Shown: positions 40,189 to 49,536, counted from the first letter of the stretch. The stretch: 64,000 nt of DNA from Teredinibacter sp. KSP-S5-2 (GCF_032773895.1 NZ_CP120416.1:1-64000); one strand, 5' to 3'. Numbers and translations: made by a program. Notes: a model not told the origin generated them from the sequence alone.

Positions 40189-40521
40189 TTTTCCCCCTGA
40201 GTGATGTAATGACCATGTTTATAAAAAGGCCGCTATTGTAGCCTGATTTCTGTCTCCACGTGGCTAAAGTGGCATCTTGGGCATTAACTTTGCGTGTAAA
40301 ATTAAACAACATTAGGCAGAATAGTGGTTTTACTCTTGTGGGTTTGTCTAGTGGGGGGAAGTGGCTATATTTATTAGATAGCGCTGAAGTCCTCGATAAG
40401 CGCGAGTATTTCATTGATTTCGCTTGTCGAATTACTTTACAGATTCTATTGGCCACAGGAAAAATGATTTTGTACAACATACAAAGACAATTAGGGAACA
40501 ATAATTTTTCAAAGGGGCAAT
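40189..40521. other. Gene-free stretch upstream of the DUF1631 gene
   Basis: This 333-bp gap separates the PfkB kinase from the divergent DUF1631 gene. An open frame on the plus strand (40260-40529, 89 codons) has no ribosome site and no family resemblance, so I do not call it. A TTTACA at 40436-40441 followed 18 bases later by AAAAAT is a weak promoter candidate. Confidence 0.35.
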
Positions 40522-42789
40522 ATGTCTAAACTAATTCGGGACCCTGACCAACGAGAAGCGAGCAACGAAGAGCAGGCACCATTGCTTTTGCCCTTGTCTA
40601 ATTCTGCGGTGGTTTCTCACCTCAAAGCATGCCAGCATCTGGCGGCGGAGCATTCCAAGGAGGCGTTTAAAAAATATCTCCATACCTTGGATGATGCCTT
40701 AACCGTAGAGATAAGTAATGCCAAGTCTAATCAGGAGTCGTCCGAGTTGGCGGAGATTCAGCGGGAGCTTAGGCAAAATGCAACAGAATTGGAGCGATAT
40801 TTCTGCGGGTACCTTTCCGAGGGGTTTGTAAAGTTTAAGAAGAAACAGCTTAATACCTCATATGGCGGTGACTCATCGGATTCCGATTCTTTGTCTCTGG
40901 TTGATAATGAAGAACTGGAAGAAACCATCTCCATTTCTTCGATTAGTCAGCGAGCCGATAGCTATTATGCTGAACCTTTGTGGGCACTGAATCAGAGGTT
41001 TGCGGTTCTGAATGAAGGTGAGCATGTCACCGAATCGAATAATCCTGCTTCGCCAATTCAGTATTGTGATTCCTTGCGTCGGGCATTGAAATTATTGCCC
41101 CTCAATAGCAAAACCAAGTCATTGGCATACAAAGTTTACGATGATCAGGTTCTTGCACTAACCAAATTGATTACTGAAGACATTAATGCCTACCTTAAGC
41201 AGCATGGGATTCTTCCACATCTGAAGTATTCACTGCCAACAGGCGCTGCACCAAAATCGCAGTTGGCGGATTCCGATAGCGATGCTGTCGGTATGGCATT
41301 GGATGCGATTGCCGCACAGAATAAAACGCATCTTCCAGATCCAACATTGTCCCCGGAGGAGTACCAGCACAGTTTGTTGCAGGCAATTCGAGGTTTGCAA
41401 ACCCAGGTTCATCCCGGCCAGCCATTGGCTCCAGGCGAAGTTATTGTCCCAGCTGCTGATTTGGTGTCTGCATTGCAGGCTGTTCAAGGTACAGCTCAAC
41501 AAGCAGTGAGTCATTTTGCCGAGGGAGAAGAATTAGTTCCTGTTGATATCTCCCATGTCATCGACCAGATTCGTGAACAGTTAAAAGAAGAAGAGAAGGA
41601 TGGTCAGGTCGATAAAAATGATATGCACACCATCGACTTGGTTGGAATGGTTTTCGAGTACATGCTCAATGATGAAAACCTACCGGACAGTATTAAAACT
41701 TTACTGAGTTATTTGCATACTCCATTCCTGAAAATTGCTTTTATCGATCCGGGCTTTTTTGAAAAAACCGATCATCCTGCACGCTTGTTGCTGAATAACC
41801 TGGCGGAAGCTGGCAGCCGTTGGGTGAATAATAAGGGTGATGCCCAGTTTGATATCTATAACAAAATTAAACTTGTTGTTGACCGTATTCTGAAAGAGTT
41901 TGATAACGACCTTAAGGTCATTACTGGCTTGTTATTGGAATTCAGCAGTTACACCAAAAACATTATGCGTCGCCAGGAGCTTATGGAAAAACGAGCGACG
42001 GAGAAAGCTCAGGGCGAAGAGAAACTGCGTGAAGTGAAGTTGCGAGTGAATAACGAAATTCGCAAACGAACCGATAAAGTTGAGCTGCCTTCGGCGGTGT
42101 TGTTATTTTTGCTACAACCGTGGTCGGATTATTTGTCTTTTGCTTTATTACGGTTTGGCGAAAAATCGACGAAATGGCATAAGGCGTTGGCCTTGGTGGA
42201 TGATGTGCTTTGGAGTATTGAGCCAAAAAGCACCGCGCAGGATAAAAATCGTCAGCTTGAAATGCACGATGAATTAATCTCGGCGATTGAGAGTGGGTTT
42301 GAAACCATTGGTTTTGACCAGGTAAAAGGAAAAAAATTAGCCGACGCGATTTCCTCCCTGATTAAACTGGCTATTCAGAGTAAAAAAGCTGAACCTGCTC
42401 CTATGCCGATGCGTGACAAGCTGGAAAAAATTGCGGCGGAGAAAGCGGGTACGCGTGTTGAGGACGAAAGACAGGCAACGCCAGAAGAAGCGCAGATGGT
42501 GGAAAGCCTGAAGATGATTGAATTTGGTACCTGGCTGGAATTCAGGGATGGTCGTCGCTTAAAAGTTGCATGGTACAACGCAAGAACTTCTCACTATATG
42601 CTGGTAGATCAAATGGGTAAGCGCCAGGATATGATTTCAGGCTTGGCGTTAGCGCGAAAAATGATTGGTGGTGAAACCAAAATTGTTTCGGGTAGTTCTA
42701 AACCGTTCTTCGAGCGGGCCTTGGAAAATATCTTCCATAAATTAAATGAAAAAGCCGGCACATCAGTAGAAGGGGCCACGGATGAGTGA
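40522..42789 (+). CDS. DUF1631 family protein
   Basis: A 755-residue cytoplasmic protein, mostly helical with no signal or membrane segment. The internal pattern PFLKIAFIDPGFFEKTDHPARLLLNNLAEAG and the C-terminal WLEFRDGRRLKVAWYNARTSHYMLVDQMGKR identify the DUF1631 family, which is often misannotated as thymidine phosphorylase. The C-terminal piece resembles a PilZ-type barrel, a guess from strand pattern. Family function is not established. It overlaps a PilZ-domain gene by 8 bp, so the two are translationally coupled and probably act together, perhaps in c-di-GMP responses. Confidence 0.85.
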   Translation: MSKLIRDPDQREASNEEQAPLLLPLSNSAVVSHLKACQHLAAEHSKEAFKKYLHTLDDALTVEISNAKSNQESSELAEIQRELRQNATELERYFCGYLSEGFVKFKKKQLNTSYGGDSSDSDSLSLVDNEELEETISISSISQRADSYYAEPLWALNQRFAVLNEGEHVTESNNPASPIQYCDSLRRALKLLPLNSKTKSLAYKVYDDQVLALTKLITEDINAYLKQHGILPHLKYSLPTGAAPKSQLADSDSDAVGMALDAIAAQNKTHLPDPTLSPEEYQHSLLQAIRGLQTQVHPGQPLAPGEVIVPAADLVSALQAVQGTAQQAVSHFAEGEELVPVDISHVIDQIREQLKEEEKDGQVDKNDMHTIDLVGMVFEYMLNDENLPDSIKTLLSYLHTPFLKIAFIDPGFFEKTDHPARLLLNNLAEAGSRWVNNKGDAQFDIYNKIKLVVDRILKEFDNDLKVITGLLLEFSSYTKNIMRRQELMEKRATEKAQGEEKLREVKLRVNNEIRKRTDKVELPSAVLLFLLQPWSDYLSFALLRFGEKSTKWHKALALVDDVLWSIEPKSTAQDKNRQLEMHDELISAIESGFETIGFDQVKGKKLADAISSLIKLAIQSKKAEPAPMPMRDKLEKIAAEKAGTRVEDERQATPEEAQMVESLKMIEFGTWLEFRDGRRLKVAWYNARTSHYMLVDQMGKRQDMISGLALARKMIGGETKIVSGSSKPFFERALENIFHKLNEKAGTSVEGATDE

Positions 42790-43129
42790 CAATCGTAGAC
42801 GACTTACCAGAGTACCAGTCAGTCAATCGGTTAACGTAAGTGATGTGTTAAAAGGAACGTCCATCGGTAAATTGGTTAATTTACATGAAGAGGGGTTTCT
42901 TCTGTTGGGGGCAAGAGATGTTAATGTCAATTGTGTTTACCAACTGAAATTTCAGTTGTCGTCCCCAATTAATGATGTCTCTGCTATCTCTATCGGTGCG
43001 GAGTGCTTGTGGAAAAGTGAGACTGACGGAGAAGATCAGCACTGGGCGGGTTTTCAAATAATTGACTTGTCACAAAGTGACAAGCCAATTTTGGTTTTGC
43101 TTAAAAATGAGATCAGCCAGGAAGATTAG
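42782..43129 (+). CDS. Small PilZ-domain protein
   Basis: A 115-residue single-domain protein of PilZ type. The c-di-GMP-binding RxxxR element is present as R6-R10 (RRLTR), while the second motif (D/N)x(S/A)xxG reads N33-LHEEG, with His in place of Ser/Ala, so ligand binding is uncertain. It overlaps the 3' end of the DUF1631 gene by 8 bp. It converges with hemL with only 8 bp between stops. Confidence 0.78.
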   Translation: MSDNRRRLTRVPVSQSVNVSDVLKGTSIGKLVNLHEEGFLLLGARDVNVNCVYQLKFQLSSPINDVSAISIGAECLWKSETDGEDQHWAGFQIIDLSQSDKPILVLLKNEISQED

Positions 43130-43151
43130 CCAATTACCTACAGTTGGCTAA
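43126..43151. terminator. Hairpin across the stops of the PilZ gene and hemL
   Basis: An 8-bp perfect inverted repeat (TTAGCCAA / TTGGCTAA) with a 10-base loop spans both convergent stop codons. Only short U-rich tails follow, so it is a weak two-way terminator candidate. Confidence 0.4.
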
Positions 43152-44427
43152 AAACTCTCGCTGCTGCTTCGATAGTAAATTCAATATCCTCATCCGTATG
43201 AGCGATAGATAAAAAGCCTGCTTCGTAACAGGCCGGGGCCAGGTATACACCTTGCTCAAGCATTGCGTGGAAGAACTGATTAAATCGCTCCGTATTTCCC
43301 GCCATGACTTGCTGGTAGTTGGTGACCTTTTCTTCCTCAGTAAAAAACAATCCCCACATGCTCCCTACATGATTGGACGTTAGAGGAATACCTTTTTCTT
43401 TTGCTTTGGCGCAGATACCAGTAACCAGCTTTTCTGTTTTGCTAAAAAGTGTCGGATAGATATCTGAGTGTTTAATTTTGGTTAACGTGGCTAAGCCGGC
43501 TGCCATTGCAACTGGGTTCCCCGAGAGAGTACCTGCTTGATAAACCGGGCCGGTGGGGGCGATTTTTTCCATTATCTCCTGCTTGCCGCCGAATGCGCCG
43601 ACAGGCATTCCTCCGCCAATCACTTTACCCAAGGTCGTTAAGTCCGGTTGAACGTCGTAATAGCCTTGAGCGCCCTGGATACCGAGTCTGAAGCCTGTCA
43701 TGACTTCGTCAAAAATTAAAACACTTTGATACTTTGTACAGCAATCTCTAAGGGCTTGTAAAAAACCGGGTACAGGCGGAATACAGTTCATGTTTCCGGC
43801 AACGGGTTCGACAATAATACAGGCTATCTGCTCGCCGATTTTTTCGAAAGTATCTTTAACCTGTTGAATGTTGTTATAGGTTAGTGTGATGGTGTGTTCT
43901 GCTAGGGAGTCGGGAACGCCAGGGGAACTGGGAACGCCTAAGGTCAATGCGCCACTACCGGCTTTCACTAATAATGAATCGGAGTGGCCGTGATAACAGC
44001 CTTCGAATTTAATAATTTTATCTCTGCCTGTATAACCTCGAGCCAGACGAATTGCACTCATTGTCGCTTCTGTTCCGGAGCTGACAAACCGGACTTTATC
44101 CATTCCGGGCATAATGTCACACACCAGTTTGGCCAGCTCTGTTTCGATTTCCGTTGGAGCGCCAAAACTTAAGCCTTTTTGCATTTTTTCCATTACGGCA
44201 TGACGAACATCATCGTCATTGTGGCCTAAAATCATTGGTCCCCAGGACAGAACATAATCGACATAGCGTTTGTCACTAATATCGTAAATGTAAGCACCGT
44301 TTGCTCGGTCAATAAATATTGGCTCCCCTCCAACAGCACGAAAAGCACGAACTGGAGAATTCACGCCGCCGGGAATAACTGCTTGTGCGGCGGTAAATGC
44401 AATATGATTTTTTGGACTAGTGGACAT
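43138..44427 (-). CDS. hemL: Glutamate-1-semialdehyde 2,1-aminomutase
   Basis: A 429-residue PLP enzyme that makes 5-aminolevulinate, the precursor of haem, by the C5 route. Landmarks are [12 protein letters not shown] near the N-terminus, the [10 protein letters not shown] segment, DEVMTGFR and the PLP lysine in [17 protein letters not shown]. In related genomes hemL is next to thiE and thiD. Here the thiD-like gene is adjacent (22-bp gap) but thiE is missing. Confidence 0.97.
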   Translation of the reverse strand: MSTSPKNHIAFTAAQAVIPGGVNSPVRAFRAVGGEPIFIDRANGAYIYDISDKRYVDYVLSWGPMILGHNDDDVRHAVMEKMQKGLSFGAPTEIETELAKLVCDIMPGMDKVRFVSSGTEATMSAIRLARGYTGRDKIIKFEGCYHGHSDSLLVKAGSGALTLGVPSSPGVPDSLAEHTITLTYNNIQQVKDTFEKIGEQIACIIVEPVAGNMNCIPPVPGFLQALRDCCTKYQSVLIFDEVMTGFRLGIQGAQGYYDVQPDLTTLGKVIGGGMPVGAFGGKQEIMEKIAPTGPVYQAGTLSGNPVAMAAGLATLTKIKHSDIYPTLFSKTEKLVTGICAKAKEKGIPLTSNHVGSMWGLFFTEEEKVTNYQQVMAGNTERFNQFFHAMLEQGVYLAPACYEAGFLSIAHTDEDIEFTIEAAARVFSQL

Positions 44428-44449
44428 TATGTTGTATTTACCTGGACGA

Positions 44450-45292
44450 TTAGTGTGTGTGTTTTGCTGCAGGTAATTCTTCCGGTGCTTCGATATTTTT
44501 ATCTGCCCAGAAGAATCTGTGAGGCGTTCGTTTTTGGAAACCTAATTCGCGTGAGGCGCACATGGTTTGCCAAGTATAATTTTGTGCCTGTTCTGCAGCG
44601 TGTATAGGGTCTGTTCCATGCGCGATATACGACGCGATACTGGTTGCCAAGGTGCTGCTGGAGCCATGGCAGTTGGGGGCTTCCTGTTCCCAATAATAGT
44701 TATTAATTAAACCGCGTTGGCCGAATAAACTGTTTTGGAAGGCTTTGCGTTCTTTGCCTGTACTGGTAATCAAAATATTTCCACATCCAGTCGCAACTAA
44801 AGCATTTGCGGTTGCTTCGATGGTATCCGATTCTTGCGCAATCTTCCGTGCTTCGTAGAGTGATAAACAGGTTAATGTGCTCAGAGGTAAAATGAGTGAA
44901 GACAATACTTCCGGCAACTCCATTTGTTCGGGGGATTGATCGTCCCACAGATTTAATACCGGGTGGGTCACCACCGGAAGATGATTGTAGTCTTTGAGTA
45001 TTGAGTGGATGGCTTCAGCAATCGATACAGAACCGAGAAAGCCGATTTTTACCGCTTTTACATCCATGTTTTCCAGCACGGACCGTGCTTGCTGAATTAG
45101 CATTGTTGGGTCTGTAGCCAGGGTTTCTGTATCTTGAGTATTACCATCTGCACACAGGGAGGTGACCACGGGCGCGCAATGGCAACCTAAACTGGCAGTC
45201 GTTTCGATGTCAGCCTGAATGCCCCCGCTACCGGACGGATCCAGCGCCGAGAAAGAAAGTACCACCGGAGGCGTATGAGGCTGAGTAAGCAT
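44450..45292 (-). CDS. ThiD-like hydroxymethylpyrimidine kinase with altered active site
   Basis: A 280-residue ribokinase-like protein of the ThiD family ([32 protein letters not shown] near the N-terminus). ThiD phosphorylates HMP and HMP-P in thiamine synthesis. Its anion-hole and catalytic motif, normally HG(T/S)GCTL, here reads HGSSSTL (209-215), so the usual Cys is Ser213. The DPV(M/L) region is also changed to [10 protein letters not shown]. It may be a diverged or impaired kinase. It lies between hemJ and hemL. No TPP riboswitch was seen upstream. Confidence 0.78.
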   Translation of the reverse strand: MLTQPHTPPVVLSFSALDPSGSGGIQADIETTASLGCHCAPVVTSLCADGNTQDTETLATDPTMLIQQARSVLENMDVKAVKIGFLGSVSIAEAIHSILKDYNHLPVVTHPVLNLWDDQSPEQMELPEVLSSLILPLSTLTCLSLYEARKIAQESDTIEATANALVATGCGNILITSTGKERKAFQNSLFGQRGLINNYYWEQEAPNCHGSSSTLATSIASYIAHGTDPIHAAEQAQNYTWQTMCASRELGFQKRTPHRFFWADKNIEAPEELPAAKHTH

Positions 45293-45302
45293 ATCAGTAT
45301 CC

Positions 45303-45734
45303 TTATAGGGGTCTTTTTAGTACAACCAGAAGTGTTACAGCAATCAGTAATATTGTTGGAAATTCGTTAAACCATCGAAAGTAAACGTGATTTTTCACGT
45401 TGTCATCATCTCGAAAAAGTTTGACGTGATATCCGCATAAATGGTGATAAATAACGAGCAGTATCACCAATACGATTTTTAGCCAAAACCAGGTACTCGA
45501 CGAGTAATATTCCCAGGAAAATGCCGCAGTACCGAAGCCCAAGATTAACGTGGCAATCATAGCGGGCGTGCCTATGTATTTATATAGCTTGTATTCCATT
45601 ACTTTGAAACGTTCCCTTCCCTGTGTGTCTGTGGTCTCTGTCATTGCGTGATAAACGAACAGGCGGGGCAGATAAAAGAGCATGGCAAACCAACTCACAA
45701 CAGCAATAATATGAAATGCTTTAGCCCATAACAT
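45303..45734 (-). CDS. hemJ: Protoporphyrinogen IX oxidase HemJ
   Basis: A 143-residue membrane protein with four helices and the N-terminal AFHIIAVVSWFAMLFYLPRLFVYH pattern of HemJ, in which the first-helix His (H8) is a haem ligand. HemJ oxidises protoporphyrinogen IX to protoporphyrin IX, the penultimate step of haem synthesis. It runs into the thiD-like gene and hemL with short gaps, so this strand holds two haem genes. A GGGAG ribosome site precedes the ATG. Confidence 0.93.
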   Translation of the reverse strand: MLWAKAFHIIAVVSWFAMLFYLPRLFVYHAMTETTDTQGRERFKVMEYKLYKYIGTPAMIATLILGFGTAAFSWEYYSSSTWFWLKIVLVILLVIYHHLCGYHVKLFRDDDNVKNHVYFRWFNEFPTILLIAVTLLVVLKRPL

Positions 45735-46293
45735 TTTTTCTTCTCCCGGTTGATAATACTTGTCTATGGCAGTTTTTGTGACTTTGTTCTGGGTTTTGTT
45801 GATCGTAGAGTATGGTTGTGGCTTTGATCAACGTATAAAAACTTGGCGATACACCGTGTTAGAGCCTGTAGTAAGTTAGCATTTTCTTCGGCGGTGTTCA
45901 GCCGTTTTCTATCTGTGTGCCCTTGAATACAGAGTAGTGAGGACGGTTTGAGAGGGAAGTCTATAAAACGAATAACTAATCCCGATGCTTTTTATGCCAA
46001 CAGACCTGTATGTGCTATTTACTTATCATTAGGCAGGCGCTGGAGGGGTATGGCTGCTTGTTGAGTGGGTGACTTCTGGATAATACAATCCAGTACAAAT
46101 TAAGGAATAGTCTCTAATCATTCTATATCAACGTTAGGCGCTATCGTTGAGACTAAAATAGCTGCCGCCAGCCAAATGGATAGAGAGTTTCATCTTGGTA
46201 TGGTTGAGATAGATTGGTTTTTTGAGAAAACTCCGTATGATGTGGGGCTGAAATTCCCCTCAAGTATTCAGAGAAGTCGTAAAGAGGTCGCGT
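45735..46293. other. 559-bp gene-poor gap between hemJ and argC
   Basis: No convincing gene was found. A short frame, ATG 46176 to stop 46301 (41 codons), overlaps the argC start by 8 bp but has no ribosome site. It could be a leader peptide or a gene remnant. Inverted repeats are seen at 45798-45804/45826-45832 (GTTGATC/GATCAAC, 21-base loop) and at 45889-45892/45901-45904 (CGGC/GCCG, followed by TTTTCT). Promoters for both flanking genes must lie here but are not obvious. Confidence 0.4.
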
Positions 46294-47334
46294 GTGATTA
46301 AAATAGGTATTGTTGGAGGCACTGGTTATACCGGTGTTGAGTTGCTTAGACTTTTGGCTTTACATCCCGAAGCGGATGTAAGATTAATCACTTCCAGAGC
46401 TGAATCCGGGAGATCGGTAACAGAACTGTTCCCAAGCTTACGCGGCCACTACGATTTAAGCTTTAGCGCACCGGATGTCGCTACAATAAAAGAATGTGAT
46501 GTTGTCTTCTTTGCCACCCCGCACGGTGTTGCTCAGGCGATGATGTCGGACTTCTCCGATGGCTCGACGAAAGTTATTGATCTCTCGGCGGATTTCCGAA
46601 TAAAAGATATTGAAACCTGGGAGCAGTGGTACGGGCAAAAACATGGCTGTCCAGATCTTGTAGATATGGCGGTTTATGGGTTGCCGGAAGTTAACCGCTC
46701 AGCCATTAAAGACGCACAACTTGTGGCATGTCCTGGTTGCTACCCAACCTCAATTCAGTTGGGCTTTTTACCTTTATTGGAAAACAACCTGATTGACCCA
46801 ACAACGCTGATTGCTAACAGTGCTTCGGGTACGAGTGGCGCGGGTAAACAGGCCAGTGTGGGAACCTTGTTGTCAGAATGTGGTGAGAGCTTCAAAGCTT
46901 ACAAGGTAGACGGACACAGACATTTACCGGAAACAGAGCAGGGGTTAAGAGCATTACAGCCGGTAGGTGCAGAGCCTGCACAGTTGACCTTTGTGCCACA
47001 TTTGTTGCCAATGATTCGTGGTATTCACTCAACTTTGTACGCCAAGCTTCGTGGTTCGGTTGACGATATTCAGGCGTTATATGAACAAAAATACGCCAAC
47101 GAACCTTTTGTGGATGTGCTTCCCAAGGGTTGTTTTCCAGAAACGAGAACTGTGAGAAGCACGAATATGTGCCGACTGTCTATTATGGAACCACAAGAAC
47201 GAGGTACCGTGGTTGTTATGTCGGTTATTGATAACCTTGCCAAAGGTGCTTCAGGCCAGGCGATTCAATGTATGAATATTATGTTCGGCCTGGATGAAAC
47301 CACAGGATTACAAGCGCCGGCAGTGGTGCCCTAA
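46294..47334 (+). CDS. argC: N-acetyl-gamma-glutamyl-phosphate reductase
   Basis: A 346-residue NADPH enzyme for the third step of arginine synthesis. The nucleotide-binding [14 protein letters not shown] (9-22) and the catalytic Cys149 in ACPGCYPTS are clear. The start is GTG, with an AAAGAGG site upstream. It is followed by the DUF6776-type, bactofilin and erpA genes, an order shared with Pseudomonas relatives. Confidence 0.96.
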   Translation: MIKIGIVGGTGYTGVELLRLLALHPEADVRLITSRAESGRSVTELFPSLRGHYDLSFSAPDVATIKECDVVFFATPHGVAQAMMSDFSDGSTKVIDLSADFRIKDIETWEQWYGQKHGCPDLVDMAVYGLPEVNRSAIKDAQLVACPGCYPTSIQLGFLPLLENNLIDPTTLIANSASGTSGAGKQASVGTLLSECGESFKAYKVDGHRHLPETEQGLRALQPVGAEPAQLTFVPHLLPMIRGIHSTLYAKLRGSVDDIQALYEQKYANEPFVDVLPKGCFPETRTVRSTNMCRLSIMEPQERGTVVVMSVIDNLAKGASGQAIQCMNIMFGLDETTGLQAPAVVP

Positions 47335-47372
47335 GCCTTCAGTTTTTAGTAAGAAAAGAGATACCCGGAAAA

Positions 47373-48113
47373 ATGACGGCAGTTAAAGGCAGCAAACATT
47401 ACACGTTAAAAGTGGTTAAAGACCGCCCGTTTCTCAGGTTTACCCTGTTTGCGGGCGTAGTTTTGCTTTTTGTATTGGCCTCTTTGGTGGCGTTTCAGCT
47501 TGGCCATATCCACGGCATGGATGGGCAGGAAAAAGCTCTGGCGGATGCGGCTTTTTATAAGCAGAAGATGGAGTCTGCAGAAGCAGAAGTTGGCCAATTA
47601 CAGCAGGAAATTGCAAACATACATCTTGGTGCGGAAGTTGATCGCCAAGCCAACGAGGGTGTGAGGAAAGAGGTCATTGCGTTAAAGGAAAGTATTGCGC
47701 AACTGCAAGAAGAAAACAGCTTTTATCGCAATTTGATGGCCCCCAGCGGCAATAGAAGCGGATTAACATTTGGCGCGGTTGAAATCACCGATACCGATAC
47801 TCCGAGGGCATACCAATTAAAAGTTGTGATGCAGCAGTTGGCGGTCAACCATAATTTGTTGAGCGGCGTTTTGCAGGTGGTCATTATCGGTAAGCAGGGG
47901 GAGCTGGAAGCAAAATATAACTTCTCTGATTTATCAAAGGATATTTCTGCTGCAAAAATACGTCTTAGATTTAAGTATTTTCAGAACATCGAGGGTAAGT
48001 TGATTCTGCCTGAAGGTTTTGAACCAGAAAGAATAGAACTGATTGCCAGTACAACCGGTAGTAAACCTGTCACCATCGAAAAACGTTTCGGTTGGTTAGT
48101 GGAGGAAATCTAA
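47373..48113 (+). CDS. DUF6776-type membrane-anchored coiled-coil protein
   Basis: A 246-residue protein with one membrane helix (about 23-47), a coiled coil (about 50-120) and a C-terminal beta-rich periplasmic domain (about 130-246). The NLMAP and FKYFQNIEG segments fit the DUF6776 family found next to bactofilin genes in gammaproteobacteria. Its function is not established. Its stop overlaps the bactofilin ATG by one base (TAATG), so it is probably coupled to the bactofilin, perhaps as a membrane partner. Confidence 0.78.
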   Translation: MTAVKGSKHYTLKVVKDRPFLRFTLFAGVVLLFVLASLVAFQLGHIHGMDGQEKALADAAFYKQKMESAEAEVGQLQQEIANIHLGAEVDRQANEGVRKEVIALKESIAQLQEENSFYRNLMAPSGNRSGLTFGAVEITDTDTPRAYQLKVVMQQLAVNHNLLSGVLQVVIIGKQGELEAKYNFSDLSKDISAAKIRLRFKYFQNIEGKLILPEGFEPERIELIASTTGSKPVTIEKRFGWLVEEI

Positions 48114-48547
48114 TGCTAGGTAAAAAAGATCAAGATAACCATTTTGCAGCTGGTGGGCACACATTACTTGCTCGTGCTGTTGAAATTACCGGAGATATAA
48201 AGTTCGGTGGCGACATGGAAGTAATCGGTGTAATCAAAGGTAATATCTACGCCGAAGCGGGTGTTGATGCCAAGATATCTATCGCCGAGAAGGGCGAGGT
48301 TTATGGTGAAATCCACGCTCCACAGATTATCGTTCGTGGTTCGGTTAAAGGTGATATTCACTCATCCAAGCACCTTGAGTTGGCGGCGAGTGCAGTGGTT
48401 CAGGGCAATGTCCATTACAGTGCTATCGAAGTCGTAAAAGGGGCGCAGGTGAATGGCAAGCTGGAGCACGTGAAGGAAGGTACTGTCGCGAGTGTAAAAA
48501 GTGAGCCATTAAAAGCTGTGGTGGCATCGGGAGAAGGGAAATCGTAA
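48113..48547 (+). CDS. Bactofilin (polymer-forming cytoskeletal protein)
   Basis: A 144-residue bactofilin with a short N-terminal tail, a right-handed beta-helix core (about 22-115) made of repeated G-x-I/V strands such as GDIKFGGDMEVIGVIKGNI, and a flexible C-terminal tail. Bactofilins polymerise without nucleotide and help place cell-wall enzymes. ATG 48113 has an excellent GGAGG site. Confidence 0.92.
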   Translation: MLGKKDQDNHFAAGGHTLLARAVEITGDIKFGGDMEVIGVIKGNIYAEAGVDAKISIAEKGEVYGEIHAPQIIVRGSVKGDIHSSKHLELAASAVVQGNVHYSAIEVVKGAQVNGKLEHVKEGTVASVKSEPLKAVVASGEGKS

Positions 48548-48560
48548 GGGTTGAGTGGTA

Positions 48561-48585
48561 ATACTTGACCTTTATACTTGGTTAT
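48561..48585 (+). promoter_or_regulatory. IscR type-1-like site in the erpA promoter
   Basis: The 25 bases ATACTTGACC-TTTATACTTG-GTTAT match about 20 of 25 positions of the E. coli type-1 IscR consensus as I recall it (ATA-S-YY-GACT-RWWWY-AGTC-RR-S-TAT). In E. coli erpA is repressed by [2Fe-2S]-IscR at such a site. Here it overlaps the predicted promoter -35 element. Confidence 0.6.
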
Positions 48586-48594
48586 ACCGATAAT
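48565..48594 (+). promoter_or_regulatory. Sigma-70 promoter candidate for erpA
   Basis: TTGACC (48565-48570) and GATAAT (48589-48594) are separated by 18 bp, 53 bp upstream of the erpA ATG. The -35 element is embedded in the IscR-like site. Confidence 0.6.
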
Positions 48595-48646
48595 TCTCAT
48601 TATTATTTGTGAGTTGAGCAGTTTTTAGGCATTGGCCAGGTGAAAT

Positions 48647-49003
48647 ATGAGTGGTGAACCACAGACATTTATTCCACAGCCCATTGAGGTAACGGATAAC
48701 GCGCTAAACAAGGTACGTAGCCTCATTGAAGAAGAGGACAACCCCGACCTCAAGTTACGTGTTTTTGTCACCGGCGGTGGTTGTTCCGGCTTTCAGTACG
48801 GTTTTGCTTTTGATGAGGCGGTTGCCGAAGATGATGCGGAAATATCCCGTGAAGGTGTGTCCGTTGTTGTTGATGCAATGAGCTACCCATACCTTGTCGG
48901 GGCAAAGCTGGATTATGAGGAAGGCCTGCAAGGGTCCAAATTTACGGTGGTTAATCCCAATGCATCTTCGACTTGTGGTTGTGGGTCTTCCTTCTCGATA
49001 TGA
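48647..49003 (+). CDS. erpA: Iron-sulfur cluster insertion protein ErpA
   Basis: A 118-residue A-type carrier with the three cluster-ligand cysteines C46, C110 and C112 ([11 protein letters not shown] and [11 protein letters not shown]). ErpA delivers [4Fe-4S] clusters to apo-enzymes such as those of isoprenoid synthesis and is essential in E. coli under aerobic conditions. Its own promoter lies 99 bp after the bactofilin gene and appears to be IscR-controlled. Confidence 0.97.
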   Translation: MSGEPQTFIPQPIEVTDNALNKVRSLIEEEDNPDLKLRVFVTGGGCSGFQYGFAFDEAVAEDDAEISREGVSVVVDAMSYPYLVGAKLDYEEGLQGSKFTVVNPNASSTCGCGSSFSI

Positions 49004-49014
49004 CGATTGACTAA

Positions 49015-49536
49015 GTGAAAAACGCTAACCGCCTATCTTGTTATAAAAAAGCATTCTATTTGGTTTTCGTTGTTTTTTTTCTTGCGCCAATTTCGATGGC
49101 GCAAGCTCCTCAGCTTGATTCCTCTCCTTTATCTATCTCAGACCGTGATCGCCACTCTGAATCACCGTTTAATCCTCAAGGCTACGTTGCGCGCATTGCT
49201 CTCGATTCACCGGAAGATTTAAAGCGGGCGTTATTGCGTGCTGAAAGCTTATATCTGGACGGCAAAGTTGAGGAGGTTGGCAAGCCTTTGGCCTTTATTA
49301 TTCATGGCCCGGAAGTGGAAATTTTTTTCAAAGAGAACTATCAGCAATATAAAGAAATAGTGGATATTGCTGCTCGCCTGACTGCGTTTAAAGTTGTAGA
49401 GGTTCAGGTCTGCGAAACGCGAATGGGGGTGCAAGGGAAAGAAAAGTCCTCATTGGTTCCGTTTGTCGGAACGGTTCCCTTCGGTCCTTCTGCGATTGAT
49501 GAACTTATTAATAAAAAAGACTACGTGTATTTTTAG
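49015..49536 (+). CDS. Exported DsrE-family protein
   Basis: A 173-residue protein with an N-terminal signal peptide (about 1-29, ending SMA-Q) and a DsrE/F-like domain (about 58-173). The HGPEVEIFFKENY, KVVEVQVCETRMG and LVPFVGTVPFGP segments match the DsrE-like family, with a conserved Cys at 133. Cytoplasmic DsrE proteins carry sulfur in relay pathways; the role of exported versions is unknown to me. The start is GTG with a poor ribosome site, 11 bp after the erpA stop, so it could be translated as part of the erpA transcript. Confidence 0.75.
   Translation: MKNANRLSCYKKAFYLVFVVFFLAPISMAQAPQLDSSPLSISDRDRHSESPFNPQGYVARIALDSPEDLKRALLRAESLYLDGKVEEVGKPLAFIIHGPEVEIFFKENYQQYKEIVDIAARLTAFKVVEVQVCETRMGVQGKEKSSLVPFVGTVPFGPSAIDELINKKDYVYF

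Noticed and set aside
40260-40529. 89-codon open frame before the DUF1631 gene
   Set aside because: No ribosome site, GTG start, overlaps the start of the real gene, and no recognisable sequence.
45735-45800. TPP riboswitch upstream of the hemJ-thiD genes
   Set aside because: The conserved CUGAGA and ACCUGAUC-type elements of the THI box were not found on the minus strand.
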